From: Elusimicrobiota bacterium
GTDB lineage: Bacteria > Elusimicrobiota > Elusimicrobia > FEN-1173
Length of the DNA stretch: 49,863 nt
Reading direction: 5' to 3'
Assembly: GCA_016788905.1 (NCBI GenBank)
Contig: JAEURZ010000021.1
Location: 1 to 49,863 of the forward strand
Part shown: positions 46,072 to 49,863 of the stretch, piece by piece
Position numbering within the stretch: position 1 is the stretch's first letter
How the letters are laid out: each line of letters opens with the position of its first letter
Notes under the pieces: model-generated
The model's input: the letters and a program-made list of their open reading frames with translations, nothing else
Told to the model about the DNA's origin: nothing
The model's database searches: none
Translations under genes and position numbers: made by a program

Positions 46072-46379
46072 AGAAAAAAAAGTCTGGGAGGGGGAAGGGT
46101 TTCGCTGATCGAGGCCCGGCCGAGTGGACCGTCTACCTTATTCGCTGTCGGGATCGATCGTTGTATACGGGAATTACGAAAGATGTGGCCCGTCGCATGG
46201 ATCAACACAACGCGGGAAAGGGCGCGGCCTACACTCGTTCCCGCAGACCCGTCAGGCTTTATTACCGGGAAGACGGGTTCACCCACTCCCAAGCTCTCAT
46301 CCGGGAAGCCGCCATCAAGCGGTTTCCCCGTTCAATGAAAGAAGACCTACGCGCTCGCCGCGGGCGCACACCGGGTTGA
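46068..46379 (+). CDS. GIY-YIG domain protein (UPF0213/YhbQ-like)
   Basis: The protein has 103 residues, with a TTG start overlapping the hemerythrin stop. After a basic N terminus comes the short GIY-YIG nuclease core: WTVYLIRCRDRSLYTGITKDVARRMDQHNAGKGAAYTRSRRPVRL, with VYLIRC in place of GIY and YTGIT in place of YIG. This size and sequence match the UPF0213 group, whose members act on DNA with poorly defined roles. There is no accessory DNA-binding domain. It ends 36 bases from the convergent ppc stop. Confidence 0.85.
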   Translation: MKKKKSGRGKGFADRGPAEWTVYLIRCRDRSLYTGITKDVARRMDQHNAGKGAAYTRSRRPVRLYYREDGFTHSQALIREAAIKRFPRSMKEDLRARRGRTPG

Positions 46380-46415
46380 CGTCCATCGGGATTCCCTATG
46401 AAACGTTGAAGGGTA

Positions 46416-49157
46416 TTATCCGGTGTTGCGCAACCCGGCCGCGATGCAGTTGATGGTGAGGAGCAGCCGGCTCATATCGGTTTCGTTCCCCCCGCTGTCT
46501 TGCCACTGGCGAAGCAAGTCGATTTGGAGCCGGTTAATTTTATCTAAGGACGGGTGCCGCAGAGAGGCCGCCTGGGCCGCGCGTGTTAATCCTTCCTCAA
46601 TCGACTGGGTTCCGGTTAATCGAAGAACCGCCGCAACGGTTTTGTCGAATTCAACTCGGACGGATGAAAATATGGTGTCCCGGATCTCCGGGTCTTTACA
46701 GAGAGCGGCGTAGCTCTGGGCGATTTCCATGTCCACGGCCAACAGGCTGATTTTTAGGGACATCACCGCGTTATTAAAAAATCGCCAGTCGGTGTACATG
46801 CGTGATAACAAGGGAGCTCGGGCTGGGTCTTTCAAAGCCTGGCCAAGCGCGCTCCCAGCGCCATACCAGGCGGGGAGTAAATGCCGGTTTTGGGTCCAGG
46901 AGAAGACCCAGGGGATGGCTCGAAGATCTTCGATCCCAGCGGTTTGCTTCCGTTTGGCTGGACGGCTTCCAATGTTTAATTTCCCAATGGCGTCGAGCGG
47001 TGAACATTGGCGAAAATACGTGACAAATCCCGGCGTCTCGACAAGTTTTCTGTAGGCGGCGTAGGCTTCCCCAGACAGTTGTTCCATTTCAGTGATAAAT
47101 TCCTTCTGGACCGTGTGGGGATTAAATTCGTTCTCCAGACCGGCCGCCATGACGCTTCCGGTCAGAATGGAGAGATGAAAAAGTGCGGCGTCAGGGTTCG
47201 CGTATTTAGAAGAAATAACTTCCCCTTGTTCGGTCATTTTGATGCGACCGCGTAAGGTCTTGGGAGGAAGGCCCAGGACGGTTCGGTGGGCTGGTTTCCC
47301 CCCTCGCGACAAAGACCCTCCCATCCCGTGGAAGAATTTAAGAGTTATTCCGTGCCGGTCGGCGACATCCGTCATCCCCGATTGCGCTTTGTAGATTTCC
47401 CATTGGGAAGTAATTGTGCCCCCGTCTTTGTTGGAGTCCGAATAGCCCACCATTACCTGTTGCAATCCTTGACGCAGAGCCAGGCTTTTTTTGATGATCT
47501 CTTTAGAGAAAAGGGCCTCCAGCATGGCGGGCGATCGCCGTAAATCTCCAATGGTTTCAAACAAGGGGACGATGGACAGGGGTGAGGCTCCGTTCGTGAA
47601 ACCGCCAGCTTCTTTAAAAAAGAGGTAGGCCATCAGGAGGTCCGACACGTGCCGTGTCATGGAGATGATGTAAGACCCCACACCGTCCGGATCAACCTGA
47701 CGGCGCGACCAGACAATGGCCCGAAAGGTGTCGAGGACTTCTCGGGTCTGTCCCCCGTAAGTGGCACGATCGCTTTGAAGTGGTTCAGGGGAAGCCAAAC
47801 GCGACAGGAGCCATTCTTGCCGGGCTTCCTCATTCAGGTCTCGATAGGAACGGTTCTCCGCGGCCAACCGGAGTTCATCCATGGCGTTTTCGAGGACTTC
47901 GCTGTTTTCCCTTATGTCCAGACGGGCCAGATGAAATCCAAAAGTTTTGACCCGGAATTCCAACGGTTGAAGCCAGGTTTCGCCTGCGGAAAACCCCCCG
48001 TGGGTTTCAAGACTTCGTCGCATGAGAGCCAAATCCGCAAGAAATTCCGCCGGATTTCGGTAGGCGTGATCTGGGAAAATGGGATCGGTGCCGTTCGCAG
48101 AGAGAGCTCGCCGCCGGGCGGATATTCGTTCCCGCATAATACCCAACTTGACTCGGTAGGGTTCATGGGGGTTTCGCTCGGCAAGGGTTTGGAAATGGGG
48201 AAGAGTTTCGGAATCACGTTCAATGGATTCCTTGAACGCTTCGGAGACCTCAATCCCGTGGATCGAATGGGCGAAACGTTTAATCAAGTTCGCTAATTCT
48301 TCCTCATAAAGTTCCAGGATAAATGACGCGTGGCGCCGGAGGGTTTGGCGTGTGATCTCGGCTGTAACGAAAGGGTTGCCGTCTCTATCCCCGCCTCGCC
48401 AGCTGGAGAACTGCATCACAGGAGGAATTTCAAAAGACTCGTCAGGGAATTGTTTTTTCAGCACTCGGTCCAGGCGAGAAAGCAGAACGGGGGTCAACGG
48501 ATAGAAAGACGCCTTGAAAAAAAAGAGACCGTTTTCAACCTCGTCGACCACCCGCGGTTTTTCTAAGAAAATGTGCCCGGTATGGAAAAGCGTTTCGATT
48601 TGAGCGCGCAGACTATCGGTAATTTCCTCTTTTTCTAGGGTGGTGAGGTTCTCACCATCGAGTTTTTGAAGGTCGGCATAAATCAGTCGGTGGGCTTCCA
48701 AAACGGAAACCCGTTTGGCTTCAGTGGGGTGGGCGGTGATCACGGGTTGAATTTCAAAACGGCTTAGAAAAGAGCGTATGGTTTCCGGGGAAACGGTATG
48801 GCTCGCCAGTGTGTCAACCACGGAAGAAAACGTCCAGAGTGGGGCGTGGCCCGCGTCCGCGTCCATTTCCATGCGCCGGCGCATTTTCGCTGCGCAGGAC
48901 TCTTCCGCGATGTTCAGCAAATGAAAAAAAATGGATAGGGCTTGTGTCCACTTCTCTTGGGCCGTGGGATCGTTCACCCCTCGTTCCTGGAGTTTGTCGG
49001 CTTCTTTCGTCGTCTGCCCTTTCCCATTAGGAAGGGAGGGAATCACGAATCCTTCGCTGGCGTGGCCCAAAACTTCTGCCAGTAATTCGGTGAGGAGAGT
49101 GGCTTCTTTATGAAAGGCTTCTGTGTCCCACTGTGTGATTGTTTCAAAATCAGTCAA
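46416..49157 (-). CDS. ppc: Phosphoenolpyruvate carboxylase
   Basis: It carboxylates phosphoenolpyruvate to oxaloacetate, refilling the TCA cycle. It has 913 residues, complete. Catalytic motifs are TAHPTEAKRVSV near residue 140, WRGGDRDGNPFV, GYSDSNKDGG near 570, FHGMGGSLSRGG near 607, and the C-terminal NCIAAGLRNTG. The start is TTG at 49157, preceded on its strand by AAAGGCGG. It is the only long gene on the minus strand and converges with the GIY-YIG gene. No terminator is evident in the 36 bases between them. Confidence 0.97.
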   Translation of the reverse strand: MTDFETITQWDTEAFHKEATLLTELLAEVLGHASEGFVIPSLPNGKGQTTKEADKLQERGVNDPTAQEKWTQALSIFFHLLNIAEESCAAKMRRRMEMDADAGHAPLWTFSSVVDTLASHTVSPETIRSFLSRFEIQPVITAHPTEAKRVSVLEAHRLIYADLQKLDGENLTTLEKEEITDSLRAQIETLFHTGHIFLEKPRVVDEVENGLFFFKASFYPLTPVLLSRLDRVLKKQFPDESFEIPPVMQFSSWRGGDRDGNPFVTAEITRQTLRRHASFILELYEEELANLIKRFAHSIHGIEVSEAFKESIERDSETLPHFQTLAERNPHEPYRVKLGIMRERISARRRALSANGTDPIFPDHAYRNPAEFLADLALMRRSLETHGGFSAGETWLQPLEFRVKTFGFHLARLDIRENSEVLENAMDELRLAAENRSYRDLNEEARQEWLLSRLASPEPLQSDRATYGGQTREVLDTFRAIVWSRRQVDPDGVGSYIISMTRHVSDLLMAYLFFKEAGGFTNGASPLSIVPLFETIGDLRRSPAMLEALFSKEIIKKSLALRQGLQQVMVGYSDSNKDGGTITSQWEIYKAQSGMTDVADRHGITLKFFHGMGGSLSRGGKPAHRTVLGLPPKTLRGRIKMTEQGEVISSKYANPDAALFHLSILTGSVMAAGLENEFNPHTVQKEFITEMEQLSGEAYAAYRKLVETPGFVTYFRQCSPLDAIGKLNIGSRPAKRKQTAGIEDLRAIPWVFSWTQNRHLLPAWYGAGSALGQALKDPARAPLLSRMYTDWRFFNNAVMSLKISLLAVDMEIAQSYAALCKDPEIRDTIFSSVRVEFDKTVAAVLRLTGTQSIEEGLTRAAQAASLRHPSLDKINRLQIDLLRQWQDSGGNETDMSRLLLTINCIAAGLRNTG

Positions 49158-49329
49158 TTGAATGGTCCGCCTTTAAAGGGATTGTGCATGGAAGTAAACC
49201 GCCACCCATTGTACCAATTCCCGGGGGGGACTCACGGGCCACGCTCTCAAACCCTGGCAATAGTCGAGCCTAATGCAAAACACGGGTTAAATTCATATGA
49301 TGGGGCCAAGCCAGAGATTTATTGTTGAT

Positions 49330-49863
<534 letters not shown>

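Overview
The window is a chromosomal segment of a bacterium with an outer membrane. Evidence for this is an OmpA-like lipoprotein, a fused LplT-Aas lysophospholipid recycling protein, and a GyrB carrying the long insertion typical of Gram-negative enzymes. The phylum cannot be fixed from the sequence. The mix of a complete core gene set, REP-type transposase and PilB ATPase would fit an uncultured lineage such as Elusimicrobiota, but that is a guess. Nearly all genes are on the + strand; the exceptions are a small metallopeptidase-like gene (13928-14470), ppc (46416-49157) and a fragment at the right edge.

Layout. 74-1141: a Y1 (HUH) transposase gene enclosed by a perfect 25-bp inverted repeat. 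1216-6926: OmpA-like lipoprotein, rsmI, argC, a small zinc-ribbon protein, argJ, a TsaC-like gene and glyA. 6976-13916: a WecA-like transferase, wecB, the LplT-PlsC-acyl-ACP-synthetase fusion and a PurD-like ATP-grasp protein of unknown role. 13928-17250: an HExxH protein, a membrane-anchored unknown, ndk, tRNA-Ala(GGC) with a decayed partial duplicate beside it, and rsmD. 17254-21810: argB-argD-cysK (coupled by 4-nt overlaps), a Phd/PIN toxin-antitoxin pair and cysE. 21853-22594: a 68-residue protein coupled to a nucleotidyltransferase, possibly a second toxin-antitoxin pair. 22663-25536: uvrA.

25537-36379 is the replication-origin region: DnaA boxes, dnaA, more degenerate boxes, dnaN, sodA (an unusual intruder), recF, a DciA-like gene, gyrB, a 247-bp foldback element whose first bases are the gyrB stop codon, and gyrA. 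It is followed by a secreted unknown protein, serS, a secreted glucoamylase-like protein, a DEAD-box helicase, a PilB/GspE ATPase, a divergent gmk, a Crp/Fnr regulator, a diguanylate cyclase, a hemerythrin, a GIY-YIG protein and ppc. The right end has a hairpin-rich intergenic stretch, tRNA-Ser(TGA) and what may be the end of a recombinase gene abutting the tRNA.

How it fits together. Arginine (argC, J, B, D) and cysteine (cysE, cysK) synthesis are spread over 18 kb and interleaved with housekeeping genes. Hand-counted 60-base blocks show C excess on the + strand between about 4 and 25 kb and G excess from about 30 kb on, which agrees with an origin near dnaA/dnaN. The genes left of the origin nevertheless keep the + orientation. 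Several genes have a -10 box ending exactly 6 nt before the start codon, which suggests leaderless transcripts. The most unusual points are the two foldback elements, the TIR-bounded transposase, the tRNA-Ala partial duplication, the altered catalytic motifs of RsmD and Gmk, and the repeated leaderless-promoter geometry. I did not find a clear new multi-gene defence system.
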